This document shows, in pieces, positions 11,942-23,202 of a DNA stretch of 64,000 nucleotides (its first letter is position 1; each line of letters opens with the position of its first letter). Location: assembly GCA_030998225.1 (NCBI GenBank), contig JAPYXD010000250.1:2914001-2978000 (forward strand). The letters are read 5' to 3'. Made by a program: the position numbers and the translations under genes. A model generated the notes under the pieces. It was not told the origin of the DNA. It was given only the letters and a program-made list of their open reading frames with translations, and did no database searches. Source of the DNA: Diplolepis rosae. Its lineage: Eukaryota; Arthropoda; Insecta; Hymenoptera; Diplolepididae.

Positions 11942-12580
11942 CCTGAAGAACGGGTCAGGTGTCGGGGCGGACCCGGCACCGCTCGAAGAACCAGGAGGGA
12001 GGAGATCCTTCTGGTCCTGAAGAATGGTGGCGACGTTTCAGCCTTCGAGAAGGCGCTCGATCAGGCGGTCGGAGAGAAGGTCAACGTTCAGTCTTTGGTC
12101 TCGAAGAGGACCCTCGAAGTTAGGGACCGCGACGAGACCGTCACAAGGGAAGAGCTTGTTGCCGCGCTGTGCATCGTGCTGGGCATGCCAGACCTCGGTG
12201 ACCAGTGCAGGCTGTACAAGGGTTTCGGCGGTGTGCAGACTGCGGTGGTCCGTTTAACCGAGGCGAAAGCTCGGAGCTTGCTCGGGCTCGGTAAGCTAAG
12301 TGTGGGGTGGGTAAACTGCCGCATCCGAGAGCATGTCGAGGTTGCCCGGTGCTTCAGATGCCAGGGATACGGCCATGTGTCGCGTGGCTGCACGCTTCTA
12401 GGCAGGAAGGATGCCTGCTGGAGGTGTAGGGACGCGTCACACGTGGACAAGGAGTGCAAGGCTCCCCGTCGGTGCCTGACTTGTACTGACAGGGGCCAAA
12501 AAGATGTGGCCCATGCTTCGGGGAGCGGTTCCTGCCCAATATTCAGGGCAAAACTCCAGAGGTTGAGGGGTGGTAAGTGA
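11942..12580 (+). pseudogene. R1-type ORF1 (nucleocapsid-like), N-terminally incomplete
   Basis: RNA-binding protein of the retrotransposon particle. The frame opens after a stop at 11939 and runs through EEILLVLKNGG to the end. The C-terminal part has three zinc knuckles: CFRCQGYGHVSRGC, CWRCRDASHVDKEC, and a Cys-rich CLTC segment with following His/Cys. It is shorter than usual R1-clade ORF1 proteins, so the N-terminal half is missing. The stop codon overlaps the start of ORF2 in GTGA, an arrangement compatible with the overlapping ORFs of this group. Confidence 0.8.
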
Positions 12581-13495
12581 AGTTTCTACAGCTCAACCTC
12601 GGAAGAGGGAAGGAAGCCCAGAACCTTCCGATGCAGACTGCCAAGGAGAAGGGGGTCGATGTGTTGCTCAATAGTGAGCAACACAAATGGTCTGAAAACT
12701 CTGCTTGGTACCAGGATGCATTACGGAGGGCTGGGATCCTTGTTTGTAGCCCTGATTTGAACATCGGGGATTTCCTGGAGACCGACGCGGGGTTCGTTTG
12801 GGTGGAGGTGGCGGGGGTACGTGTGTACAGCTGCTACTTCTCCCCCAGCGATCCTTTCGAGATCTTTGAGACCCAGATCCTCCTCCTTGAGGAAAGCCTC
12901 AAAGAGGCTAGTGGGCAGGAGGGGAATATTGGTCGGTGAGATGGTCGCCAGGAATGACCTGATTGTATTGAAACGGGGCAGGGATCTTAAGGTCAGACGA
13001 GGAGCGGGGGGGTCGATTATCGACCTCACGATTGCCGCGCCCCGTCTTGCCTCAAGGATAGGCGACTGGTTCGTCTTTGATGTAATAACATTGAGTGACC
13101 ATCAGTGCATTGAGTTTAGCATCCAGGAACGGAGTCACCCAGTGAATACGGGAAGGGGCGGCAAGGTAGGGAGCCCCTCCTGGAACACAAAACGACTCAG
13201 CAAAGACAAGCTTTGCGAACATCTCGAAGATACCAGGCTCATAGATGAGCTTGGTTGGGCAAGGTCTGCTGAGACGTTGGAGGACACTGTGCGAGCGGCG
13301 AAGCGGAATGTGGTCGCAGCATGTGATCACTCCATGCCTCGCCGCGGGCACAGGCGTACCGGGGACTCGATGTACTGGTGGAACGACCAGTTGTCCGTCC
13401 TGCGTCGAAAGTGCCTTACAGCGCGGCGGAGTTTCACCCGCTTCAAAGGTGATCCTCTGCTGCGCGAGGCATGGAAAAAGCAATATCAGCTCTGA
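12577..13495 (+). pseudogene. R1-type ORF2, endonuclease domain, broken
   Basis: Apurinic-type endonuclease that nicks the target. The first half (12577-12939) begins with FLQLNLGRGKEA, the usual start of this domain. The second half is in another frame and contains GGSIIDLTIAAPRL and the terminal LSDHQCI (S-D-H) motif near 13090. The segment with the central catalytic residues is missing between EGNIGR and RRGIL, so a deletion plus frameshift has inactivated it. It leads into reverse transcriptase after another frame change near 13480. Confidence 0.8.
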
Positions 13496-15363
13496 GGCAA
13501 GGCATAAAGAACAGCCGACTTCAGTGTTGGAAAGACTTGATCGGAGAAGTCGAGAAGGATCCATGGGGTCTCGCCTTCAAAATATTCACTAAGAGATTGG
13601 TGACTAGAAGAAAGACCCCGGGCCTGGATAATGCCGATCGAGTCAAGTACATCGTGCGAAGCTTGTTCCCGCATGTAGAGCCGTTCCAAAGACAGGACCG
13701 AAGTTCCTGCGTGGTCCGGAGCGAAGAACTCCTCACTCTCGAAGAACTAAAGAGAGCGGGTGGAAGGCTCAAGGCAAACACAGCGCCGGGGATCGACGGG
13801 TTGCCGAACGAGACCCTTAAAGAGGTGATCGGGGTATATCCGGAAATCATCCTAGAAGTCTTTAACTCCTGTCTTAGGGAGGGGAGGTTCTTCGCAGACT
13901 GGAAGAAGCAGAGGTTGGTCCTGCTGAGGAAGGGCAACAAACCTCTAGGGGATGCCTCATCGTATAGATCAGTATGTTTATTGGATACGATGGGGAAACT
14001 TCTGGAGGAAATGATCCTACAAAGACTACAGGGTCACATGGTCGGCGAGAACGGTCTCTCGGAAAACCAGTTCGGCTTTCGGAAAGGCAGGTCCACAGTT
14101 GACGCCATCCAGGCAGTGGTGGACATCGCCACTAAAGCAAGAAGAGGAACCGGTAAGCGTAAGAGATTCTGCGCGTTGATCAGCATTGACATACGCAATG
14201 CGTTCAATATCGCGAAGTGGGACATCTGCATCGAGGCGATGGTGCGGAAAAAGGTTCCAGACTACCTGTTGCGAATGATAGATGACTATCTGAGCGACAG
14301 GTGGGTGATATACGAGGGCGACAAATGGTCTCTCAAGGAAGAGATGATATGTGGCGCCCCTCAAGGGTCGCGGGTAGGTCCACTCGTTTGGAACGTCATG
14401 TACGACGATTTCCTGCGCATGGACCTGCCTTCTGGAACGAGCATCATCGGCTTCGCGGATGACGCACTTGTCATGTGCGCCGCTGACGACGTCAAAATCC
14501 TGGAGCTGATGATCAATGATAGTCTGTGGCGGGCAAAGCGTTGGTTGGATAGCAGATGACTGAAGATGGCCCCTGAAAAGACCGAGGCTTTACTGGTCAC
14601 AGACAGGAGATCCTTCAAATACCCAAAGATCGTTTTCGGGGAACATTAAATCGAGTGGAAAAAGAGCATTAAGTACCTGGCAGTGCAGTTGGATCGAAGG
14701 CTTAGCTTCGGCGAACACCTGAAGATCGCGACTGCCAAAGCCATCCAATGTGGGGCCGCCCTGACTCGGCTCATGCCCAACATTGGTGGGTCCTAGGGAA
14801 GCTAAGAGAAGGCTGGTGGCGAGCGTGGTGCACTCAAAGCTGATTTACGCAGCTCTGGTCTGTTCAAGTGCCCTTAACAACCATGCTATCAAGAAAAAGC
14901 TGTTCTCGGCACAGAGAGGATATACTCTGAGCATACCGAACTATGTAGACGAGATGGCATGACGAACAGACCGGGAGATGAACATACTGTGTAATCCCGG
15001 AGATCGCCACCTGGATTTTACCTGGCGCAAGCGCTTTCGGGACATGGCTGTTTCAATGCATACCGAAAGCGCTCTAAGAAGAGAGACGATGATTCGTGTC
15101 GCTACTGCAGTTTCCCTGTAGATGATGCAGAGCACACACTGTTTGTCTGCCAAGTTGGGTGTGGCAAGGGAGGCCGTTGGTTCGGCGGTAAATGCTGAGC
15201 TCACTCCTGACACACTGGCTCCTCTCACGCTACAGTCTGAGGATGTCTGGAAGCACATCAAGTCATTCATGACATTAGTGATGAGGACGAAGGATCTCGA
15301 TGGGCGTAGGGAGCGCAGCAACGGGGAGGGCTAGAAAAATCGCATTGGGGCCTGCACCCGCGG
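13471..15363 (+). pseudogene. R1-type ORF2, reverse transcriptase and first 3' end
   Basis: Reverse transcriptase for target-primed replication. 13471-14559 is one frame with FGFRKGRSTVDAI, the D-containing SIDIRNAFN, APQGSRVGP and the catalytic GFADDALVM box. A TGA at 14557 interrupts WLDSR/LKMAPEKTEALLV in frame. More stops follow, and from about 14790 the copy is degraded by frameshifts and an internal deletion near 14940-14990. The C-terminal CCHC region (CRYC...EHTLFVC) is still readable near 15100-15150. From about 15364 it no longer matches the second 3' copy. Confidence 0.88.
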
Positions 15364-15423
15364 ACGAGAGAAATTTTTATGTTCTTCTAGCTGCCGCCGT
15401 GCCCCGGTTCACTGAACGGGTAA

Positions 15424-15757
15424 AGGTTACAGCAAAGTCTACGTAGGAAAAACGAATAGGAGATTAAAAAGAAGAGTTGCTGAACATATAAGAGTCTGTG
15501 GTTTAATCAAGTTTGTATTATATTTAAATAAATTTAGTTTTGGAAAGATATTTTTATTTATAATTAATCGTAGGTTTTATTTTTAATTTCTACTTCTAAA
15601 TGTAATTGTTATTATCATTAGATTTTATAACTTGAAAATGTAACTTTAATTCACTATTTACATTGAGCTTAATTTTACATCGAGCGATAATTTCCTGAGA
15701 AAGGTTCGCAATGTGTAGCCGAAACCATATATATACATATATATACATATATATACC
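15424..15757 (+). mobile_element. Penelope-like element fragment (GIY-YIG end)
   Basis: 15432-15495 encodes KVYVGKTNRRLKRRVAEH, which matches the GIY-YIG endonuclease pattern (Y-x-G, an Arg, then E-H) found at the C-terminus of Penelope-like elements. Downstream, TTCCTGAGAAAGGTTCGCA followed by GCCGAAACC near 15690-15726 resembles the 3' end of such elements. An (ATATAC)n stretch at 15727-15757 closes it. No reverse transcriptase is present, so it is 5' truncated. It lies between the two R1-type 3' ends. Confidence 0.6.
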
Positions 15758-15821
15758 AGGGGTGTTAGTTGAAATTTGCCGGTTTTACTCATAGATGTCG
15801 CTAGACATATGTATACATTTC

Positions 15822-16599
15822 TATGATTGGTGGGTCCTAGGGAAGCTAAGAGAAGGCTGGTGGCGAGCGTGGTAAATTCGAAGCTGCTCTATGCAGCTCC
15901 GATCTGGACGAGTGCCCTTAACAACCATGCTATCCTGAAGAAGCTGTTCTCGGCACAAAGAGGTGTGATGATGAGAATTGTCTCAGCATACCGAACTGTG
16001 TCGACGAGTGCTGTGCTGGTCCTGGCGAGCATCCCGCCAATAGATTTATTGGCGGAGGAAAGGCAGGAGACCTTTCAGCTTCGCAAGGAGCTTACCTGCG
16101 CCGACCTGCAGGAAATCTCTCGCGCGAAGGAGGCCATCCGCAAGAATGGAAGGCGCAGACCCGTCGAGAAATGGCAGACGAGATGGCATGGTGACCAAAC
16201 CGGGAGATGGACACACCGTCTGATCCCGGAGCTAGCCACCTGGCTGGATAGAAAGCACGGTCAAGTGGGCTTTTACCTGGCGCAAGCGCTTTCGGGCCAT
16301 GGTTGCTTTAATGCGTACCTGAAGCGCATCAAGAAAAGAGACGATGAGTCGTGCCGCTACTGCGGTTCCCTTGTGGAAAATGCAGAGCACACACTCTTTG
16401 TCTGCGCCAGGTGGGGCGCGGAAAGGGAGGCTGTCGGTTGGGCAGTGGGTGCACAACTCACTCCTGACACGATGGTCTCTCTCATGCTCCAGTCTGAACA
16501 GATATGGATACTTATCGAGTCATTCGTCACCCTGGTGATAAAGACGAGGGAGCTCGATGGGCGTGCAGAGCGCGGCAACAATGAAGGCCAGTAGAAATC
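15822..16599 (+). pseudogene. second copy of the R1-type ORF2 3' end
   Basis: Starts with ATTGGTGGGTCCTAGGGAAG, the same sequence as at 14783, and is open from 15827 to 16594. It encodes the region after the reverse transcriptase and the C-terminal zinc domain CRYCGSLVENAEHTLFVC (CX2C...HX4C). Compared with the copy at 14783-15363, this one has no internal deletion and an intact frame. Without an upstream polymerase it is only a 5'-truncated part. It flows into the 3' UTR. Confidence 0.85.
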
Positions 16600-16980
16600 G
16601 CATCGGGGCTTACACCCGCGGTCCTGCGTCTTGGGCGGACTTGGCTTTTCGCGTCGACTGGGGGAGGAATCTTCTTATTCCTCTCCTGGCTGGCGCGGCT
16701 AGCCTGCCTGTCTAACGGACGTGTTTCCGCGGATGGGAGTCCCGGGCGAACGGACGACGGAAGAGTCTACGCGACTTTAAGCTGGAACCAACTGCCCGCG
16801 AAGTTTAAAGCCGAAAGGCGGTTCCGCGGGCGGAGTATTGGTTCGTGAGAGGGGGTTTTTTGGTATTAACAGGTATGCCTAGACCTGGCCTAGGAGAGTC
16901 CTGTACAACGTCTATAAAAGATTTCGCCATTTTTCCTCCTCATCAACAAAAAAAAAAATAAAAAAAAAATTAAAAAAAAA
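16600..16980 (+). other. 3' UTR and A-rich tail of the R1-type element
   Basis: GC-rich to about 16900, then a run of A with a few T at 16950-16980, directly followed by the right target duplication. The tail position marks the 3' end of the insertion. Confidence 0.85.
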
Positions 16981-16994
16981 AATCCAGGACAGTA

Positions 16995-17595
16995 TAAAAA
17001 CTTCAACTCAGGACAGTTTCACTTTGAAAATTGAAACTCGCAGAATAGTATTTTGATGTAATTTATAAAGCAGGAAAAATTAATGTAAATGCAGACGCTC
17101 TCTCAAGAAACCCTTTTGATGCTAACAAAGAAAACTCCAAATTCCAAGAAAACTTTCACAAGAGATAAACAAGAAAACTCTAAAAACGAGGTAAGACCTT
17201 CAAAACGAAGAAACTTGAGTCCAGGAATCGTACCAGACGACGTAGATCGTTTTAGCGAAATTTCGGAAGCCCAAATATTGAATATTGACTCAAAAATCCC
17301 AGAATAATTTCAGGAATTTCTTAGTGAAGAATTATTCAGTGAGATTGGTAAAAATATTTTAAAATACACAAATTCATTCAAAAGTATGATTTCAAAACTT
17401 ATTTTTATGACAATATTTTTATTAAGTCCTGTGTTTTCCAAAAAATACGAAAATTTATCATGGAAAACTATTACTACAAGAGCTCGAAAGAGAATAGAGC
17501 AAGAAAAAGTAAAAAATTTGAATCGAAATGAAACTCAAGAAAAATTAGACGAAAATTTTTCTTCTAAACCTCTTGTGAGAAGACCACGAGAGTAA
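16995..17595 (+). pseudogene. element B pol remnant: RNase H end and linker
   Basis: Near 17070-17115 the frame reads NVNADALSRNP, the conserved end of gypsy RNase H. The following linker towards integrase is open in pieces (17089-17307 and 17386-17595). It aligns well with the minus-strand element C linker at 61250-61640: the shared series ILKYT, LLMTI/FMTI, SPV/SPI, KYEN/NYEN and KTITTRARK/KTMTTRGKK is in the same order. The homology stops at 17595 after RRPRE and resumes at 41405, so the 17596-41405 segment is an insertion in element B. Confidence 0.85.
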
Positions 17596-17639
17596 TAGTG
17601 CTATACCAGTCCGGCATCACTTACCGACCGAGTAGGTTC

Positions 17640-18150
17640 TTTTCCATGCTAAGCCCCAACAGATGGAGCTACCGGCGAAATCCTGCTCGGTCGGTAATGT
17701 AGATCGCTGTGTCGGTCATTCCCAGCCCTAACAGATGGAGCTACCACCCAAATCCTGATCGGTAGGTAATGTAGATTGCTGGGCCAGTATTGTGGATTGC
17801 TGGGTCGGTATTGTAGATTACTGGTTTGGTAATGTAGCTCTAACTGTATATGCAAAAAATGCGCAATTGATATATCATAGACCCTACTTACCGATCAAGC
17901 TGAGAGTCTGTGCTGTGGCATGTCTCTTGTGTATATAGTAATTCAAGTTGACGCCTTCAAAATCAAAATTTTGAATTATTTCGAAAACGGTAAGAGATAC
18001 GCAGAAACGGAGAAAATTTTAGGAGTTTTCATAAGGGGGATTTACCTCGAGTAGCTCTAACTGTATATACCAAAAATTATTCTCAATTGATATATCAGAG
18101 ACCCTACTTATCGACCAAGCTGCGAGTCTGTGCTGTGGCATACCCTTCTA
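17640..18150 (+). repeat. left terminal repeat region of the Maverick-like block
   Basis: The outer part (17640-17850) holds duplicated blocks CAACAGATGGAGCTACC / TAACAGATGGAGCTACC and GGTAATGTAGAT. The inner part (17848-18150) contains two copies, about 200 bp apart, of GTAGCTCTAACTGTATAT, CAATTGATATATCA and GAGTCTGTGCTGTGGCAT. This inner part matches 41118-41400 on the opposite strand with high identity. Confidence 0.8.
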
Positions 18151-18223
18151 TGTCGTGCTGTGTCGAACATCCGAGTACGCCCTTCTAGTTCATGCTCCGC
18201 CTAGCGGTACGCCTTCTAAGGCT

Positions 18224-18250
18224 AAGTGGGGCACAGACTACTAAAGTGGT
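18224..18250 (+). promoter_or_regulatory. AGTGGGG boxes before the spliced gene
   Basis: AAGTGGGG at 18224-18231 and AAAGTGG at 18243-18249 lie 35-60 bp before the start codon at 18283. Similar boxes precede the polymerase gene and the right-hand cluster of the same element. Confidence 0.4.
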
Positions 18251-18282
18251 TGCTCCGCTCGGACACTGAATCATTCAACGAG

Positions 18283-18864
18283 ATGGAGCTCGAGATCGAG
18301 GTAAGTTCTCCAAATGTATTTGCTTGCTTGCTTGCATGACTTCTAGCATAGGTTTTATTTTCAAGGCTTGTAGTTGCATAGCTGTTTATTGCATGTCTTT
18401 TAAGTGGATGGCTTGTTATGCATGGCCTTTTAAGTGAATGCCTTTTAATGCATGGTCTTTTAATTTCATCGCTCTCTGCATGGCCTTTAATTGCATTGTT
18501 AATGCATTCGCTTCAACTGTATGGTTATATGAATAAATTTAATTGCATGGTTTACAATTGCATCGCTTTATCCAAGCCTTAAAACAATGCTTAAAATTTT
18601 TAACGTACATTTTAATAAATTTTCTAATTACATATTCAGATTGAGTCTGTCATTCAATGCCGTCTAGTGTTGGGGAATAGAAGTGGCGGTTATGAGTGGC
18701 CGTTACCATCGCCTACACCGATGCCATCGCCTATACCACCATCTGGCGAAGACGACGACGATGTGCAATACCATCAGCGAAAAAAACATAAAAAGCGAAG
18801 AATGAGAAGTCGCAAGCACCGGCACAGGCACCGCCGCTGTTTTAATTTCTTTATATTAAATTAA
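18283..18864 (+). CDS. small spliced basic protein of the Maverick-like block
   Basis: Predicted two-exon gene. Exon 1 (18283-18300) encodes MELEIE and ends at the donor GAG|GTAAGT. The intron is 18301-18639, ending ATATTCAG. Exon 2 (18640-18864) continues in phase to a stop at 18862. The protein is about 80 residues: a Pro-rich middle (PLPSPTPMPSPIPPSG), an acidic EDDDD, then a very basic Lys/Arg/His tail with KKHKKRR and RKHRHRHRR. That composition suggests a nucleic-acid-binding or nuclear-targeted protein, perhaps a virion core or packaging factor. This is inference, as no family is recognised. It sits near the left end of the element, on the strand of the polymerase. Confidence 0.55.
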
Positions 18865-19130
18865 TACATAAGTTATCTCCCGGCATTAAAAAATAATCAA
18901 GTTGATAATTTAATTTTAATTATTTTACAAGCCTGCTTGCTATGTACGCTTTTCTGTCGCTTTATGTATCTAGACTTTCATGTCAAGACCACTATGAATG
19001 CGCACTATGCTACTAGTCTGTATCTTAAACTTGCAAGCACCTATTGCCTTTGTTTCATTTATTACGCATGCGTAGTAAGAAAAAAGATTGATCTGCGCAA
19101 GCGTAGAATTTTAGTGGCATAGATTGAATT
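18865..19130 (+). other. intergenic, 3' flank of the spliced gene
   Basis: AT-rich, with TTACGCATGCGTAG near 19060. No gene recognised. A polyadenylation signal is not obvious, though TTTTAATTTCTTTATATTAAATTAA closes the gene. Confidence 0.35.
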
Positions 19131-19173
19131 AAAGTGGGGTGACTTTGGCAAAGTGGGGACAGCTTCTATAAAA
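19131..19173 (+). promoter_or_regulatory. candidate promoter of the polymerase gene
   Basis: Two AAAGTGGGG boxes (19131-19139 and 19150-19158) stand before TATAAAA at 19167-19173. The polymerase frame opens at 19307, about 130 bp further. The arrangement of repeated GTGGGG boxes and TATAAAA recurs at 26011-26049. Confidence 0.5.
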
Positions 19174-19306
19174 CTGGGGACTGGAACGCTTCGATAGTAT
19201 TCCGTTGCTTCATCGGATGCAGCGTTCATCGAGCAGCTCCGAAAATGACCGACGGGAAAAGTAACAAGATGTCCAGACAACAAGACAATCATCGATTACT
19301 TAAAGG

Positions 19307-22300
19307 GTGTGCGGTCTCATTCCGCATATCGAAAATGCTTCAGCTTTATTATCTAAATTTAGTAATGTAAATCCTGTACACATTAACCGATGGGTAGAAA
19401 ACTGTAATGTAAATCTAAGTACCCTAAATAAGGTATTAAGAACGCCAGGTCTTACGACCCAGCAGAAACAGAGATGTTTAAATATTATTCGACAGATTAC
19501 GTGTCTCAGTACCCGATTTGATGCACTATTGAAACGAGGCAAAGGTGTAGAAAGTAATAATGTAATTAGTAATCGAGTGCGTTGGGGAGAATGTGATGCA
19601 GGATTTAAGCGTCGACTGCAAACTGGCGTTATTATAAACCTTATTCATAAGGATATCGACAATTTTTTAAATGATGCATTCACTCTATTTGCAGAGCGTG
19701 TGATAGATGCATTAAACAGGCATGGAGCGCTAAAAGTGTACGCTGTACTTGTTGTAAAGTTTATTAGAGTATTTAATGGTGAAGAACAGATTGCGTTTAA
19801 ATCTTTCATTGCCAAAACTCATGACATATTCGCTACAACTCTCTTAGGTGATTGGTTTAACGACCATGTTAAACAAGCAATCTTAAGAGATGTTGAAGAG
19901 TTTGAAGAAAACGGCTCTGATTGGAAACTACTTTTGATTGAGCGATTAGAAATTAACATAAATAAATACAATCCCATGCTTGCAAGTTCGTATATCGATT
20001 TGCCGCAGCAAATTAAGAGGAAGCAAGCTTGTGTGAATATAAAAAATCTAGATAATCAATGTTTTAAATGGGCAATATTGTCAGCGTTGCATCCTGTTAA
20101 TAGGAGAGATAACAATTATCGCGTATCTAAGTATAAGAAGTATGAGTCCGAGTTAAATTTCACAGGAATGTCTCACTAGAAAAAAGTGGAAGTTCAACAC
20201 TATTCCTTTACACCTAACATCACAAAAAAGAGAAATACATGTGAATCTTCTACGTGTAGAAGATTATTATATAAATGAATATGATAATCTCGACGATTAT
20301 GACAATGATGAGGGTATTGAACCTTTAAATTTCCATTATATGTGGATAAAAAATTTGTCTCGGCTTGTTAATAATCAATTTTCCAGTGATGGTCACAAAA
20401 AACATATTTGTGATCGGTGCCTACATCATTTTATTAGCGAGATAAAATTGATGAACCACGAAACAGATTGCAAGAAGATGAATCGCTACAAAATTATACT
20501 TCCCGAAGAAGGTAAAAATATCGTCGAATTTAAAAACTATAATGATAAGGAAAAGGTTCCATTTGTCATTTACGCTGACTGCGAATGTTTTCTGAGGTTA
20601 GTAAACGAGTTTCAAGAACGCAACTCTTATACTGAAGTTTTTGAGAAGCATGAGCTTTTTGAAATCGGCTATTATCTGAAGTGTAGCTATGATGAATCAC
20701 TTTCAGAGTATCACTCATGTCCCGATGGTATGGATTCCTCCAAGTGGTTTGCTAAAGAATTAAAGCAACTGGTTGAGGACGCTGAAACTGTCTTCATGTG
20801 CCCTATCCCCATGGATCAGCTGACACATGATCAGAAAACGGCTTATAAACAAGCGACTGAATGTCACATATGCGAGAAGTCTATTTTTCCCGGTCAGATA
20901 AAGGTTAGAGATCATTATCACCTTACCGGCAAGTATCGCGGATCAGCGCACGAAGAGTGTAATCTAATCTATCAAGATTCGCGAACAATACCTGTTGTTT
21001 TTCATTATTTAAGCGGATACGACGCTCATTTTATAATAAGATATATTTGTACTTATTTTGATGGAAAAGTTGATCTTCTCCCATAAAATAAAGAAAAATA
21101 TATTGCTTTGACGAAACATGTTAAAGGGAGTTTGGTTAGCTTTAGATTTATAGATTCGTTTAGATTTATGGTTTCATCTTTAGAAAAGATAGCTTCATAC
21201 TTAGATAATTATGAAATTGTATATTCCGAGTTTTCCAACGTAAGCAGTGGGATTATCAGATTACTGACACGTAAAGGAGTTTTACCTTATGAGTATTTGG
21301 ACTCGAAAGAGAGACTTTTAGAAAAAGAACTGCCATCGAAAGAGCAGTTTTATAGTACATTCAATGATTCCAGTATCTCAGATGATGACTATATGCATGC
21401 TCAGAATGTATTGTCAGCTTTTAACTGTCAAAGTTTTGGTGACTATGTAAAATTATATATGAAAACAGATGTGTTGCTCTTAGCAGATATCTTTGAAAAT
21501 TTCCGAGAGCAGTGTCTAAATGCTTATAAATTAGATCCAGCACATTACTATACTACTCCTGGCTTGACCTCGGACGCTATGTTAAAGTATACTAAAATAA
21601 GATTTGAACTCCTGACTGACGTCGATAAACTCATGTTTGTTGAACGAGGTATTAGAGGCGGCATCAGTCAATGTTGCAACCGCTACGCTAAAGCCAACAA
21701 TCCATATATGGACGTTTACGATGAAAATCAGGATATCAGTTATTTGGTATACTTTGACGCAAACAACTTGTACGGTTTGGCAATGACGCAACCACTCCCT
21801 TACGGTGGTTTCGAGTGGGTGACTAATGTAGATGATTATTTCAATTTTGATATTTATAATCATTCTCCTGTTGGTTACATTCTTGAAGTTGATTTAGACT
21901 ATCCGGAAGAAATTCATGATACACATAGCGACTTACCTTTTCGCTCCGAACACTCTAAACCTTCGGGGTTAATCCAGGAGAAATTGTTAACTACCCTCCT
22001 ACCTAAGCGTAAGTACGTTCTTCATTACCGTGTTTTGAAACAAGCTTTGGTAAATGGTCTGAAATTAAAGAAAATTCACCCTGTACTTAAATTTAAACAA
22101 TCAACCTGGCTTAAACCATACATAGATTACAATACTTTGAGGAGGGCCAATGCTAACAATGAATTTGAAAAAAACTCATGTAAATTAATGAATAATGCAG
22201 TTTATGGAAAAACAATGGAGAATGTACGAAAGCATATTAATATCAAGCTCGTGACAAAGTGGGAGGGAAGGTGTGGTGCCGAAGCTCTCATATCTAAACC

Positions 22301-22843
22301 CAATTTCCATAGCCGGTCGATTTTCAGTGAAAATCTAGTGGCCTTGGAATTGAGAAAAACAGAGGTTTTGTTTAATACTATAGGCCTATCTACGTCGGGC
22401 TGAGTGTGCTGGATATCTCAAAAACTTTAATATATGATTTTCATTACGACTATATGCTTAGAAAATATGCCAATAGCTGTAAACTCATGTATACAGATAC
22501 CGACAGCCTCATTTATCAAGTAAAATGCATGAATATTTATTCTGACATGAAACAAGATATGCACAAGTTTGACACGTCCGATTATCTTCCAAATAATGTC
22601 TTTGGTATTCCACAAGCCAACAAAAAGATTGTGGGTCTTATGAAAGACGAATGTAGCGGTCAAACGCAGTATATGATAAGGTCACGTTTACATAACGTTG
22701 AAACTGTAAAACAGTTCAAAATAGCATTGAGTCCTTATGACGACAAGAGGTTCCTATTATCCCAGAGTACTGATACTTTGGCATGGGGACACTACAAAAT
22801 CCAAGAGATTAAAGATGTAAGAATGGATGTTGATAGAGAATAG
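19307..22843 (+). pseudogene. protein-primed DNA polymerase B (DNA_pol_B_2), Maverick type, broken
   Basis: Replicative polymerase of the element. The N-terminal region (19307-20179) ends with SSYIDLPQQIKRKQACVN, common in these arthropod proteins. After a frame change the next part (20241-21086) has a C2H2-like finger (CDRC...HETDC), the exonuclease motif IYADCECF, and an HNH-like CHIC...DHYH...H..CN segment. An in-frame TAA at 21084 precedes 21108-22403 with polymerase motif A DANNLYGLAM and motif B KLMNNAVYGKT. A frameshift near 22380 leads to 22406-22843 with motif C YTDTDSLI and the C-terminal [10 protein letters not shown]. Part of the domain before the C-terminus seems deleted. All three polymerase motifs remain, but at least two frameshifts and one stop disable it. 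Confidence 0.88.
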
Positions 22844-22956
22844 ATTAAGTGTATATATTGTACATATTGTGACAACAAAAATAGAATTGAGTTAGTTATG
22901 ACAACACTGTAAATGAATATTGTAAATATAGTATTGCTATATTAAATAAACAAAAA

Positions 22957-23043
22957 CAATGATCCAACATTGATTCAACAATGATCCAACATTGATTCAT
23001 CAATGATTCAATATTGGTTCAACAACGATTCAACATTGATTTA
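22957..23043. repeat. 11-12-bp tandem repeat between convergent genes
   Basis: Units of the type AATGATCCAACATTGATTCA repeat through the segment between the 3' ends of the polymerase (plus) and integrase (minus) genes. Each unit contains near-palindromic AATG/CATT pairs. Possibly part of a bidirectional terminator; this is inference. Confidence 0.6.
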
Positions 23044-23202
23044 CATGTCTGACTTTGCTATCCAGCTATTGTGTGAACTATCAAAGCCGAGCCACTTAAC
23101 ATAAATCTTATTGCCACGTTTTTAGAGAACCTTCTCTACAAGGTGAATGTCTGGGAACTTGACTTTGAGAAGTTCCTGTTCATAGAAGCCGCCAGCGATG
23201 GA

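Larger units (their letters stand above)
11036..16994 (+). mobile_element. R1-clade non-LTR retrotransposon insertion with 14-bp target duplication
   Basis: The target duplication AATCCAGGACAGTA lies at 11036-11049 and 16981-16994, inside element B gag. The insert (11050-16980) is much more GC-rich than its surroundings and ends in an A-rich tail, as expected from target-primed reverse transcription. Order: 5' UTR from 11050, ORF1 with zinc knuckles, ORF2 endonuclease and reverse transcriptase, a first decayed 3' end, a Penelope-like fragment, a second copy of the ORF2 3' end, then the 3' UTR. R1-clade assignment rests on the three-knuckle ORF1, the ORF2 motifs and the C-terminal CCHC domain. 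It is not in ribosomal DNA. Confidence 0.9.

Noticed and set aside
12088..12459. Long minus-strand frames within the R1-type element
   Set aside because: They are shadows of the GC-rich ORF1/ORF2 coding strand and have no protein features.
17649..17855. Minus-strand frame with YRPSNPQYWPSN repeats
   Set aside because: Produced by the tandem GGTAATGTAGAT blocks of the terminal repeat; no coding evidence.
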